Shown here piece by piece: positions 34,340 to 43,676 of a stretch of DNA of 47,023 nucleotides. Under the pieces are notes generated by a model, which searched no databases, was not told where the DNA came from, and worked only from the letters and a program-made list of their open reading frames with translations. The stretch comes from a bacterium. Lineage in GTDB: Bacteria > Bacillota > Clostridia > Lachnospirales > Lachnospiraceae. The stretch lies in assembly GCA_028727105.1 (NCBI GenBank), contig JAQYOU010000167.1, forward strand, positions 1 to 47,023. Direction: 5' to 3'. Made by a program: the position numbers and the translations under genes. The stretch's first letter is position 1, and each line of letters opens with the position of its first letter.

Positions 34340-34957
34340 ATGGCTACCGGAAAGATCAGTGAAAAGCAGCGTGAGATTTTAGAATATATCAAACAGGAGA
34401 TCTTGCAAAGAGGTTATCCGCCGGCAGTACGTGAGATCTGTGAAGCGGTCAATCTGAAATCCACATCTTCCGTGCACTCACATCTTGAGACATTGGAAAA
34501 GAACGGTTTTATCCGCCGTGATCCCACCAAGCCGCGTGCGATCGAGATCCTGGATGATGATTTTAACCTTACAAGACGTGAGGTTGTGAATGTGCCTGTG
34601 GTTGGTCAGGTAGCTGCCGGAGAACCGATCCTTGCGGAACAGAATATTCAGGATTACTTCCCTATTCCCGTTGAATATATGCCCAATGCAGAGACCTTCA
34701 TGTTAAAGGTGAAGGGTGAAAGTATGGTTAATGCTGGAATCTTCAGCGGCGATACGGTGCTTGTACAAAGGCAGTCCGATGCGAAAAACGGTGATATGGT
34801 AGTGGCATTGGTAGATGATTCTGCTACTGTCAAGACATTTTACAAGGAAGACGGACACTACCGCCTGCAGCCGGAAAATGATACCATGGATCCGATCATT
34901 GTTGATCATTGTGAGGTGCTCGGTAAAGTGTTCGGTGTATTCCGCTTCTTTTCATAA
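34340..34957 (+). CDS. lexA: SOS repressor LexA
   Basis: LexA represses DNA-damage genes until RecA filaments trigger self-cleavage. 205 residues: a winged-helix domain (PPAVREICEAVNLKSTSSVHSHLETLEKNGFI), the cleavage site Ala93-Gly94 in GQVAAGEPI, nucleophile Ser128 in VKGESMVNAGI and general-base Lys165 in SATVKTFY. AGGAGG precedes the ATG at 34340, so the longer upstream frame is discarded. It is divergent from the YneA-like gene, with shared operators between. A 17-base-pair terminator follows. Confidence 0.97.
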   Translation: MATGKISEKQREILEYIKQEILQRGYPPAVREICEAVNLKSTSSVHSHLETLEKNGFIRRDPTKPRAIEILDDDFNLTRREVVNVPVVGQVAAGEPILAEQNIQDYFPIPVEYMPNAETFMLKVKGESMVNAGIFSGDTVLVQRQSDAKNGDMVVALVDDSATVKTFYKEDGHYRLQPENDTMDPIIVDHCEVLGKVFGVFRFFS

Positions 34958-34970
34958 CACGCGCTATAAA

Positions 34971-35009
34971 AAATACCATCAGATCAGTTATCCTGGTCTG
35001 ATGGTATTT
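34971..35009. terminator. bidirectional intrinsic terminator
   Basis: AAATACCATCAGATCAG pairs over 17 bases (one G-U) with CTGGTCTGATGGTATTT, loop TTATC, followed by U-runs on both strands. It ends lexA and also the leftward rsfS transcript. Confidence 0.93.
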
Positions 35010-35072
35010 TTATGTTCCTATATCAATCCTTAAAATGATCTCAGCGCAGATATCCTTTATTTCCTGCTGTTT

Positions 35073-35423
35073 TTACAGTTCATCTGCAGATATTTCTTTT
35101 CCGTCTGTCCAGATACGCTCCAGATCATAGAACAATCGATCTTCTTTCGAGAATACGTGAACGATCACATCGCCGAAATCCATAAGGATCCAGGTGGAAT
35201 TACGGTTTCCTTCTGTCTGCTTCAGATGGCATCCGGCTTTGTAAAGGTCCTCCTCTACGGCATCACACATGGCCTGCAGCTGATTTTGATTTGATCCGTC
35301 TGCAATGATAAAATAATCTGCGATCGGAGAGATCTCACTGATATCAATGATCTTGATATTGTCTCCCTTTTTCTCTTCCAATGCATGGTAAGCAATCTTT
35401 GCAAAATTTGCACTCTCTGCCAT
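35073..35423 (-). CDS. rsfS: ribosomal silencing factor RsfS
   Basis: RsfS binds L14 on the 50S subunit and blocks subunit joining under nutrient limitation. 116 residues with the family pattern KIIDISEISPIADYFIIADGSN, NQLQAMCDAVEEDL, and NSTWILMDFGDVIVHVFSKEDRLFYDLERIW. The start follows AGGAGG. It is last in the rplU-prp-rpmA-obgE-yhbY-nadD-yqeK-rsfS run, a standard Firmicutes order. Confidence 0.96.
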   Translation of the reverse strand: MAESANFAKIAYHALEEKKGDNIKIIDISEISPIADYFIIADGSNQNQLQAMCDAVEEDLYKAGCHLKQTEGNRNSTWILMDFGDVIVHVFSKEDRLFYDLERIWTDGKEISADEL

Positions 35424-35450
35424 TATTACTCCTCCTTTTGTTATTTACAA

Positions 35451-35509
35451 GAAGCAATACGATTTTCGAGCTTTCGCATGTCAGATGCAGCGAAAAAATC
35501 GTATGCTTC
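35451..35509 (-). other. long imperfect hairpin between yqeK and rsfS
   Basis: GAAGCAATACGATTTTCG (35451-35468) pairs with CGAAAAAATCGTATGCTTC (35491-35509), about 15 pairs with one bulge; the inner loop can pair GCAT with ATGC. It begins on the yqeK stop codon. No U-run follows on the minus strand, so it is more likely an mRNA processing or stability element than a terminator. Confidence 0.55.
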
Positions 35510-36078
35510 TAATGAATTACATAATATTCAAAGGTTTCCTTTGTCATCGGATCCACCATTTTAGGTGAATCCGCGAGATATTCCAAAGTGTCTGTCAGGA
35601 TCATACGACATGCCAGATCTAGATTTTCAAATGCAGCATGGCGTATCTCGTCGAGACGGCCGGCACGATCACGGTGAGGTTCGATATAGTCTGCGATAAA
35701 GACGATCTGCTGAAGCGGAGTCATCGCAGGCGCTCCGGTTGTATGCGACGCGATCGCACGACAGATTTCCTCGCTTTCTACACCGTATTTCTCTTTTGCA
35801 AGTGCTGCTCCAAGCTTTGCATGGATCAAAGCCGTATTCTCCTGCTCAATATCTGTAAGTGAAACATGATATTTTTCACATAGTTCAAATTTTTTATCAT
35901 CCGGATAGCATTTCGCACAGTCATGGAGCAAACCTGCAAGTAATGCGTCATCCAGATCAACCTGATGCCGCATTGCCAGCGCACCAGCCGTATACATGAC
36001 ACCTAATGTGTGCTCATAACGGTATGCATCCAGTTTCTTTTCTATTTTATGCTGTAATTTTATGATCTTTTCATTCAT
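35509..36078 (-). CDS. yqeK: YqeK family HD-domain hydrolase (symmetrical Ap4A hydrolase)
   Basis: 189 residues of the HD superfamily: KLDAYRYEHTLGVMYTA with the first His, LLAGLLHDCAKCYP with the His-Asp pair, and ALIHAKLGAALAKEKYG and AIASHTTGAPAMTPLQQIVFIADYIEPHR supplying further metal ligands. Members hydrolyse diadenosine tetraphosphate to two ADP. The ATG at 36078 overlaps the nadD stop by eight bases and follows AAAGGA. The usual nadD-yqeK-rsfS order supports the call. Confidence 0.92.
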   Translation of the reverse strand: MNEKIIKLQHKIEKKLDAYRYEHTLGVMYTAGALAMRHQVDLDDALLAGLLHDCAKCYPDDKKFELCEKYHVSLTDIEQENTALIHAKLGAALAKEKYGVESEEICRAIASHTTGAPAMTPLQQIVFIADYIEPHRDRAGRLDEIRHAAFENLDLACRMILTDTLEYLADSPKMVDPMTKETFEYYVIH

Positions 36079-36721
36079 CGTTCGATTGTCCTTTGGCAAA
36101 AACTTGATCTGGTACTTCAGCTTGATATAACTGATGTTCCATAATATAGTGACGAACCCCATCGGGTACCTGATAGCGGATCGTTTGGCCTTTCGCGACT
36201 CGATCACGAAGCTCGCTGGATGCGACCGACAGATTCGGGGTCTTTATCAGCCTGATGTCAGCCTGATAAAGCTGCTTCAGTTCATTTGCATAACGCATCA
36301 GATGCGCATGGTCGCAGTCGTCACGAATAGCTGCTACAAGCGCAGCGCAGGCACAGATCCGTTCGGGATGGTACCAGGTTTTAAAATCCCGCAGAGAATC
36401 GCCGCCCATGATAAAGAACAACCGGTCTTCCGGAAATTCTTTCTGCATATTTTCCAATGTAATATAGGAATAACTGAGTGTATCGGAACGCAATTCTCTG
36501 TCGTCTGAAATAAATGCCGGATTGTCTGCAATGGCAATTTCAACCATGTGCAGACGATGTGTGGCATCTGTAATTGATTTTCCCTGTTTGTGGGGGGATC
36601 TTCCGGTTGGTATAAAACGTACCTCATCAAGAGATAACTGCTCACAGGCATTCTCTGCGATCAGAAGGTGCCCGTTATGAACGGGATCAAAGGTTCCGCC
36701 CATAATACCGATTCTTTGCAT
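36071..36721 (-). CDS. nadD: nicotinate-nucleotide adenylyltransferase
   Basis: Adenylates nicotinate mononucleotide in NAD synthesis. 216 residues with the nucleotidyltransferase loop GIMGGTFDPVHNGHLLIAE, the RSPHK segment, FIMGGDSLRDFKTWYHPERI, and a C-terminal SSELRDRVAKGQTIRYQVPDGVRHYI that replaces the usual SSTxIR. A ribosome site AGGAGG is present. Overlaps yqeK and follows yhbY by 11 bases. Confidence 0.96.
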   Translation of the reverse strand: MQRIGIMGGTFDPVHNGHLLIAENACEQLSLDEVRFIPTGRSPHKQGKSITDATHRLHMVEIAIADNPAFISDDRELRSDTLSYSYITLENMQKEFPEDRLFFIMGGDSLRDFKTWYHPERICACAALVAAIRDDCDHAHLMRYANELKQLYQADIRLIKTPNLSVASSELRDRVAKGQTIRYQVPDGVRHYIMEHQLYQAEVPDQVFAKGQSNDE

Positions 36722-36732
36722 TGAAAAACCTC

Positions 36733-37029
36733 CTATTTCGGAAGTACGATCCTGGGATTCTTCTTGTTTGGACGATAAAGAACGATCTTTTTGCCAATAA
36801 CGATCACCACATTTGAACGTGTGCGCTCTGCAACAATATCAGCAAGCTCATGGGGATCGTCCATACAGTTTTTCAAAACCGAGATCTTTATGAGCTCGCG
36901 CTTTTCGATGGCATCATCGATTGCCTGAACCATCGTCGGTGTAATGGATGACTTTCCGATCTGAAAGATCGCATCCTCATTACTTGCAAGCCCTTTTAAA
37001 TAAGAGCGCTGTTTACTTGTAAATTCCAT
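36733..37029 (-). CDS. yhbY: YhbY-type CRM-domain RNA-binding protein
   Basis: 98 residues forming a single CRM domain, implicated in 50S subunit assembly: LTSKQ-like start SKQRSYLKGLASNEDAIFQIGK, the GxxG-equivalent IGKSSIT, ALEKRELIKI-type segment, and IVIGKKIVLYRPNKK near the end. It sits between obgE and nadD in the ribosome-biogenesis run. Confidence 0.94.
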   Translation of the reverse strand: MEFTSKQRSYLKGLASNEDAIFQIGKSSITPTMVQAIDDAIEKRELIKISVLKNCMDDPHELADIVAERTRSNVVIVIGKKIVLYRPNKKNPRIVLPK

Positions 37030-37043
37030 GCCTGTTCCTCCGC

Positions 37044-38339
<1,296 letters not shown>

Positions 38340-38353
38340 CTAAACTTTTGATG

Positions 38354-38388
38354 ATAAAAATGAGCTGTTACAAATCTTGCAACAGCCC
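38354..38388 (-). terminator. partial terminator between rpmA and obgE
   Basis: On the minus strand GGGCTGTT pairs with AACAGCTC (one G-U) and is followed by ATTTTTATC. Inside the operon it would reduce read-through from ribosomal protein genes into obgE. Confidence 0.6.
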
Positions 38389-38397
38389 ACTTACTTC

Positions 38398-38688
38398 TTA
38401 TTCGTTTTCAGCTACAGGGTAAACAGAAGCCTGCTTCTTGTCTCTACCCTTTCTCTCAAATCTTAAAATACCACTTGTCAGAGCGAATAAAGTATCATCT
38501 CCGCCGATTCCAACGTTTACACCAGGATGAATCTTGGTTCCGCGCTGTCTGTAAATGATATTACCAGCCTTTACGAACTGTCCGTCTGCTCTCTTTGCAC
38601 CTAATCTCTTTGCCTCTGAATCACGACCGTTCTTGGTTGATCCAACTCCCTTTTTATGTGCAAAAAACTGAAGGTTCAATTCAAACAT
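38398..38688 (-). CDS. rpmA: ribosomal protein L27, with cleavable N-terminal extension
   Basis: L27 lies near the peptidyl-transferase centre. 96 residues; the core begins [21 protein letters not shown]. It is preceded by the Firmicutes-specific extension MFELNLQFF, removed by the protease Prp between Phe9 and Ala10. The protease gene lies just upstream in the same operon (three bases apart), so processing and substrate are co-expressed. Confidence 0.98.
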   Translation of the reverse strand: MFELNLQFFAHKKGVGSTKNGRDSEAKRLGAKRADGQFVKAGNIIYRQRGTKIHPGVNVGIGGDDTLFALTSGILRFERKGRDKKQASVYPVAENE

Positions 38689-38691
38689 TGG

Positions 38692-39021
38692 TTACACCTC
38701 CTTGAAATCTAGTGTCAGGAACTTCTTCCCGTAATTGTTTTGTATTCCTTGTAAGCCTAAAATCATGGTATCTACAAGCAGCTTTGCCTTTTCGTCACAT
38801 CCGTACGGAAAGTTCACATCGATCGTGCCCTCCGCCTGGTCTGCATCTGCAAGGATCTGCGTTTCTGTGAATGCCTCCACCGCATTGATCGTATTGATCA
38901 CAAGCGTTGAGATTCCGGCACAGACAATGTCTTCACCCGCTTGTGCATATCCGGCATGTCCGTCACAAAGAAAGCCTGTAAATACATTCTTTTGATTTCT
39001 GTAAATCGTTATATGTGTCAT
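38692..39021 (-). CDS. prp: ribosomal-processing cysteine protease Prp
   Basis: Cleaves the N-terminal extension of L27 (YsxB family). 109 residues with catalytic His22 and Cys34 in DGHAGYAQAGEDIVCAGIS, the spacing known from the Staphylococcus enzyme. Placed between rplU and rpmA, the conserved Firmicutes position. Overproduction of cleaved or uncleaved L27 is harmful in other species, which explains the tight linkage. Confidence 0.96.
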   Translation of the reverse strand: MTHITIYRNQKNVFTGFLCDGHAGYAQAGEDIVCAGISTLVINTINAVEAFTETQILADADQAEGTIDVNFPYGCDEKAKLLVDTMILGLQGIQNNYGKKFLTLDFKEV

Positions 39022-39040
39022 AACAATTCACCAGTATCAA

Positions 39041-39346
39041 TTAGCCATTAATTTTTTCGATCTTCACCTGAGTGAAAGCCTGTCTGTGACCGTTTTTCTT
39101 ATGATAACCGGTTTTTCTCTTATACTTGTAAACGATAACCTTCTTGCCGCGTCCTTCTTTTACAACGCTAGCAGTTACAGTAGCGTTCTTCACGTCATCT
39201 GCTACCTTCATGGTTCCGTCGTTTACAGCAATCACCTGATCAAAAGTAACTGTCTCGCCAGCCTCTACACCAAGCTTCTCAATGGTAATGATATCGCCCT
39301 CGGATACTTTGTACTGCTTACCACCTGTTGCTATAATTGCGTACAT
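39041..39346 (-). CDS. rplU: ribosomal protein L21
   Basis: 101 residues beginning [26 protein letters not shown] and ending in the basic RNA-binding tail [24 protein letters not shown]. The ATG at 39346 has AGGAGG upstream; a longer in-frame extension runs through the leader and is not coding. It is first gene of the L21-Prp-L27-Obg-YhbY-NadD-YqeK-RsfS run. Confidence 0.98.
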   Translation of the reverse strand: MYAIIATGGKQYKVSEGDIITIEKLGVEAGETVTFDQVIAVNDGTMKVADDVKNATVTASVVKEGRGKKVIVYKYKRKTGYHKKNGHRQAFTQVKIEKING

Positions 39347-39448
39347 ATGGCACCTCCTATTTATCATTACTCGCCAGTTGTGGTGGTGATCCTTTCTACC
39401 GGAAATCCGATAAAAGAACACACTTTTAGACCTCACTGTGCGGCATAC
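39347..39448 (-). ncRNA. probable L21 autoregulatory leader
   Basis: About 100 bases between the promoter and rplU can fold. TATCGG pairs with CCGGTA around ATTT, GTGA pairs with TCAC, and an outer AGT/ACT with GCC/GGC closes it. Firmicutes rplU genes carry a leader known as the L21 leader in this position. The call rests on position plus these pairings, not on a covariance match. Confidence 0.55.
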
Positions 39449-39454
39449 TCATGT

Positions 39455-39483
39455 ATCATATCATTTGTTCTCTTATTCGTCAA
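39455..39483 (-). promoter_or_regulatory. promoter of the rplU operon
   Basis: Minus-strand TTGACG (complement at 39478-39483), 17-base spacer, TATGAT (39455-39460). One mismatch in each hexamer. The -35 contains the TGA stop codon of the rng gene. Confidence 0.88.
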
Positions 39484-40706
39484 CAGTTTTTTGGAAATAT
39501 TTTGATCTGTTCATACAATGGACGCCTGGTTTTCTTTCGTGTCAGTTCCATAAGTCCAAGCTTTGTCAGATCGATCACATCTGTTTTGACAGGGTCCGAT
39601 CTCACCAGTCCGCGCATGGCTGTTAACAGCTGCTCTTTATGTTCCGGTTCAGCCATATCGATAAAATCGATGATGATGATACCCGATATGTTTCTTAAGC
39701 GCAGCTGTGAAGCGATCTCAGCAGCAGCTTCCAGATTGATCTGAAGATACTGCTCCTCCGGATTCTTTTTTTTCACGTTTTTGCTGCTGTTAACATCAAT
39801 GACTGTCATTGCTTCCGTATGCTCGATCAAAAGATTCGCGCCGGACTTTAACCAGACCTTGGATTGAAGTGCACGCTCCAGCTGGATCTCAACGGAATAG
39901 AGCTTCTTCAGATCAAGCTGCGGATCCTCATAAAAATGCAGCTTTTCCTCCAATTTCATCGACGGATGTTCTCTTACAAAATCAGACAAGCTCTGGAACA
40001 CTGCCGGATCATCTGTCACAACCTCTGAAAGCTTTTCAAAGGGCTGATTCTGAAGGATCCGGATATATTCCGGAGGGGCTTCGTGCAGTACCGAATAAAG
40101 CTTTCGATACGGAGCATGGTTGATCAGTTCCGTCATCTGCTGCTGCATGTATCGGATCTCTCCGGTCAGAAGGCTTTCATCTTCTGTTCCAAGACTCTCT
40201 GCATTGGTACGAACGATGACCCCAAGCTGTGCATCATAAACCGTTTCGGCAAGAGCGCGAAGTGCGGGTCTCTTTTGAGCATCGATCTTTCCGGAGATTC
40301 CGAGTTTTCGTTCCCCGCTTGTCACAACACAATAATTCCCTGCAAGAGAAAGATTGGTGGTTGCCTGTGGGTCTTTTGTTTTTACTGCTTCACGAACGAT
40401 CTGAACAAGCAGTTCATCCCCCTGTGAAAGAAGCTGCTTATCAGAAATACGTTTTACGTAAACCGGCTGCCTGATATCAGAAAGAGGCAAAAAACATTTT
40501 TTCCCTTTTTCAATCTCTACAAAGGCAGCACCAATATTTTTTGCAATCTGCGAAACTCTGCCAACATAAATATTATTTAAGATCTGCTGGGGTGCATTTA
40601 GCGGAATACATTGCACTTCAAGCATCCTGTGATCTTCAAAAACACCGCAGATCGTCGAAGCCAGGCCACCGAAATCCACGCGAGTGATAACAAAACGCCT
40701 GCTCAT
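39480..40706 (-). CDS. rng: RNase E/G family endoribonuclease, short form
   Basis: 408 residues: an N-terminal S1-like domain (NIYVGRVSQIAKNIGAAFVEIEKGKKCFLP), an RNase H-like region, and the DNase I-like catalytic half with the Asp residues in MTVIDVNSSK and IIIIDFIDMAEPEHK. It stops at TRKKTRRPLYEQIKIFPKNC, before the zinc-link CPxCxG motif and small domain of the longer E. coli RNase G. It could therefore assemble differently. Directly follows the DUF2344 gene (four-base overlap). A role in rRNA or mRNA processing is expected from the family. Confidence 0.93.
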   Translation of the reverse strand: MSRRFVITRVDFGGLASTICGVFEDHRMLEVQCIPLNAPQQILNNIYVGRVSQIAKNIGAAFVEIEKGKKCFLPLSDIRQPVYVKRISDKQLLSQGDELLVQIVREAVKTKDPQATTNLSLAGNYCVVTSGERKLGISGKIDAQKRPALRALAETVYDAQLGVIVRTNAESLGTEDESLLTGEIRYMQQQMTELINHAPYRKLYSVLHEAPPEYIRILQNQPFEKLSEVVTDDPAVFQSLSDFVREHPSMKLEEKLHFYEDPQLDLKKLYSVEIQLERALQSKVWLKSGANLLIEHTEAMTVIDVNSSKNVKKKNPEEQYLQINLEAAAEIASQLRLRNISGIIIIDFIDMAEPEHKEQLLTAMRGLVRSDPVKTDVIDLTKLGLMELTRKKTRRPLYEQIKIFPKNC

Positions 40707-41422
40707 TCGATAACCTCACCCATATCGTTTAAGGAACAAAAGCCTTCCGTGACACTTCCGGAATAAACATCGTGCCGATGCGTCTGGAAGGTAAACTTTT
40801 GAAGCTCTGCTCCAAGATACTTATAAAAGTGTTCAAGTACAAGCTCCGGTTTGATATTGTCTGAACTTCCAGTGGAAACCTTTACATAAAATGCCGGTTT
40901 TCCTTCAACGGAAAGAACCTTGAACTCGTATACAAGCTGCTTTAAGTCTATGATCTTTTCTGCTTTCTTTGTCTGTTTTACGATCTCGATCTTTTCCGGA
41001 ATATCATAAAATGCATGAACTGCTTCACAAAGCTGCTCATAAGACAGATCCGTCTCATAGCCTTCACGATAGGTTAATGTATAATCCGCACAGGTGACAA
41101 TGGACATTGCAGTTTTCGCATGATCCGGAAGTTTCCGGTAATCCAGCACGGAAAAACCATTCACCATCGCATCATTCAATGCCCGGATGGACTGTGAGGT
41201 GGAGCCGGTGCTGTTTACTTCAATATCCATGTATTCTCCTTCACTTGTGATGCCCACACCGAGCGGAGCCGCAAAGGACATGATCTGGTGGGGAGAAAAT
41301 CCGGTGGAATATGCAATGTCGATATCCGCCCGGCGCATGGCCTTTTGGAAATAGCGCATCGTATCCAGATGACCGATAAACTTCATGTTGCCGGATTTGG
41401 AAAATTTAATTCTGATCTTCAA
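40703..41422 (-). CDS. TIGR03936/DUF2344 radical SAM-associated protein
   Basis: 239 residues of the family that is either fused to or encoded beside TIGR03960 radical SAM proteins. Recognisable are KIRIKFSKSGNMKFIGHLDTMRYFQKAMRRA and FSPHQIMSFAAPLGVGITSEGEYMD. Function unknown. I place the start at TTG 41422, since GGAGGAGG lies eight bases upstream and translation then begins at the conserved KIRIKFSK. It overlaps the radical SAM gene by 17 bases and rng by four, so the three are coupled. Confidence 0.9.
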   Translation of the reverse strand: MKIRIKFSKSGNMKFIGHLDTMRYFQKAMRRADIDIAYSTGFSPHQIMSFAAPLGVGITSEGEYMDIEVNSTGSTSQSIRALNDAMVNGFSVLDYRKLPDHAKTAMSIVTCADYTLTYREGYETDLSYEQLCEAVHAFYDIPEKIEIVKQTKKAEKIIDLKQLVYEFKVLSVEGKPAFYVKVSTGSSDNIKPELVLEHFYKYLGAELQKFTFQTHRHDVYSGSVTEGFCSLNDMGEVIE

Positions 41423-43271
41423 AGCACACACCTCCTCCGTATTTTCTTGCACCACAGCCGGAACAGTTCATACGGCAGTTAGGAGTGACAACTCCTTCAC
41501 ATGCACGATTCCACTCACGTTTCAAGAATTCTTTTGTGACACCAGCATCGATAAAGTCCCAGGGAAACAGCTCATCCAGCTCGCGGGGACGAAGGGTATA
41601 AAAGCTCAGATCAACACCGGTCTCAGCAAAGGCATCCAGCCACCGTTCATTGTTAAAGTATTCTGACCAGGCATCAAACAATGCACCCTTTTCGTATGCA
41701 CGCTCGATTGCAGCGGAAACTCTTCTGTCACCTCTTGCAAATACTCCCTCCAGCACCGTTACATCAGCCTCATGCCAGTTGTAACGGATACTTTTTCGAT
41801 TCAGCTGATTTTTTACTGCTTCATTAACAATCTTTGCTTTACCAAGATATTCATCTGCTGTGCACATGGTTGCCCACTGAAGCGGTGTAAAAGGCTTCGG
41901 AACAAAGAAAGACGTTGAGATCGTGATCTGACATTTACCGTTTCTTTTTTCCTTCGGGATCTCATAATAACGGACCGCTATATCATTGGCTAGTTCCGCA
42001 ATGGCCTGCATGTCCTCGATAGTCTCAGTGGGAAGACCCAGCATGAAATAAAGCTTTACCTTCTGCCAGCCACCCTCAAAGGCTTGTCCTGCGCCCTCTA
42101 AAATGATATCCTTTGTCAGGCCTTTATTGATCACATCACGCATGCGCTGTGAACCGGCTTCGGGTGCAAAGGTCAGACTGCTTTTTCTGATATCCTGTAC
42201 CTTTTCCATCACATCTAATGAAAACGCATCGATACGCAGGGACGGAAGGGAAATGTTTACGCCCTTGCCATGAAACTGATCGATCAGAAACGTGACCAGT
42301 TCTTCCAGCCCGGAATAATCACTGGAGCTTAAGGAGCTTAAGGAAATCTCTTCGTGACCGGTACTCTTTAGCATATCATACGCATACTGCTTCAGCCGGG
42401 CAACATTCTTTTCTCTGGTGGGCCGGTAGATCATACCCGCCTGACAGAAACGGCAGCCGCGGATACAGCCGCGCTGGAGCTCCAAAACCACCCGGTCCTG
42501 AGTTGCCTTGATAAAGGGAACCAGCGGCTTGCCCGGATACGGCGCGCTGTCCATGTCCAGTACCAGCTGCTTTTCTACCTTTGCAGGAATATCTTCATAT
42601 TTCGGTGTAAAGCTTGCAAGACAGCCGTCGCTGCCATAAGTCACCTCATACATGGACGGTACGTAAATGCCGGGAATCTGTGCCGCTTTACGCAAAAAGT
42701 CAGCGCGTTTTACCCCGTCTTTTTTACATGTTTTGTATAATGCGAACAGTGCATCATAACTGATCTCGCCCTCACCAATATAAAACAGATCAAAGAATTC
42801 TGCGATTGGCTCCGGATTATACGTACAGGGTCCTCCGCCGATCACAATGGGCATATCTTCCCCACGCTCCTTTGCATGCAGAGGAATCTGTGACAGGTCC
42901 AGGATCTGCAAAATGTTTGTGTAACACATTTCATACTGGATCGTAATGCCTAAAAAATCAAAATTTTTTACAGGCTGCTGACTTTCCAGCGCAAACAGCG
43001 GAATATGCTGCTCCTTCATGATCGCATGAAGATCCGGCCAGGGCGAATAGACACGCTCGCAGTAGACATCCTCCCGCTTATTGAACATATCGTAAAGTAT
43101 CTGGATCCCTAGATGTGACATACCGATCTCATAAACGTCCGGAAAACACATGGCAAAACGAATATCCACAGATGCAGGATCTTTTTCTACCATATTCAGC
43201 TCGCCGCCGATGTATCGGGCAGGCTGATCGATCGTCAGTAATATCTCATCAGACAATGCTGGTCTGCTCAT
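41406..43271 (-). CDS. TIGR03960-type radical SAM protein
   Basis: About 621 residues. A Rossmann-like N-terminal region of B12-binding type (FPDVYEIGMSHLGIQILYDMF) has no DxHxxG His motif. The radical SAM motif CIRGCRFC lies near residues 268-276 and binds the catalytic 4Fe-4S cluster. The C-terminus has a further Cys cluster, NCRMNCSGCGARKYGGGVC, which could hold a second cluster. Reaction and substrate are unknown. Start at the ATG 43271 (GGAGGT upstream) rather than 43283, which lacks a ribosome site. The gene order radical SAM, DUF2344, RNase G, rplU is shared by many Clostridia and hints at RNA or ribosome modification. Confidence 0.92.
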   Translation of the reverse strand: MSRPALSDEILLTIDQPARYIGGELNMVEKDPASVDIRFAMCFPDVYEIGMSHLGIQILYDMFNKREDVYCERVYSPWPDLHAIMKEQHIPLFALESQQPVKNFDFLGITIQYEMCYTNILQILDLSQIPLHAKERGEDMPIVIGGGPCTYNPEPIAEFFDLFYIGEGEISYDALFALYKTCKKDGVKRADFLRKAAQIPGIYVPSMYEVTYGSDGCLASFTPKYEDIPAKVEKQLVLDMDSAPYPGKPLVPFIKATQDRVVLELQRGCIRGCRFCQAGMIYRPTREKNVARLKQYAYDMLKSTGHEEISLSSLSSSDYSGLEELVTFLIDQFHGKGVNISLPSLRIDAFSLDVMEKVQDIRKSSLTFAPEAGSQRMRDVINKGLTKDIILEGAGQAFEGGWQKVKLYFMLGLPTETIEDMQAIAELANDIAVRYYEIPKEKRNGKCQITISTSFFVPKPFTPLQWATMCTADEYLGKAKIVNEAVKNQLNRKSIRYNWHEADVTVLEGVFARGDRRVSAAIERAYEKGALFDAWSEYFNNERWLDAFAETGVDLSFYTLRPRELDELFPWDFIDAGVTKEFLKREWNRACEGVVTPNCRMNCSGCGARKYGGGVCFEDQN

Positions 43272-43291
43272 AAGTACCTCCATAACAATGA

Positions 43292-43591
43292 TTAATTATC
43301 TGCAAGTAGCATCATAACATATTTTTCAAGATTTGTATAATCCTCTTTTGCAGTAATTTCTTCTGCTACATCTGCGGTACTGAATCCAATGATCCTGTGA
43401 TCTGTCACATCAGCCAGAACAAACAGTAAAAATAGCAGCAGTCCCAGTACCAGACGCAGCGTAAAGGTTTTTCCAAGGGCCGGCTCTTCATGCGCAGGAG
43501 CAGGATGTGTCCAGTCAGCTTCGTTATCGTGAAAAGAAGCTCTGGCGCGTTCTACATATGCTTTTCTTTCATCGATTTGATCATAAGTCAT
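43292..43591 (-). CDS. small single-pass membrane protein, unknown
   Basis: 99 residues: an acidic and basic cytoplasmic part, one transmembrane helix LVLGLLLFLLFVLADV at about 55-72, and a short outer tail ending YVMMLLADN. No recognised domain. The ATG at 43591 has GGAG seven bases upstream; the ATG 12 codons earlier has none. It is 20 bases before the radical SAM gene and probably co-transcribed with it. Confidence 0.7.
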   Translation of the reverse strand: MTYDQIDERKAYVERARASFHDNEADWTHPAPAHEEPALGKTFTLRLVLGLLLFLLFVLADVTDHRIIGFSTADVAEEITAKEDYTNLEKYVMMLLADN

Positions 43592-43676
43592 TATGCTCTC
43601 CGATCTTTCAACTGGAGTCCTTAGCATAATTTATGCAATTGCAGACAAACTATGAATCATTTTCCTGTACTTTTGT

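Noticed and set aside
33949-34362. 137-codon frame on the plus strand across the LysM gene and SOS region
   Set aside because: It runs through LexA boxes and both promoters and lies antisense to the LysM gene.
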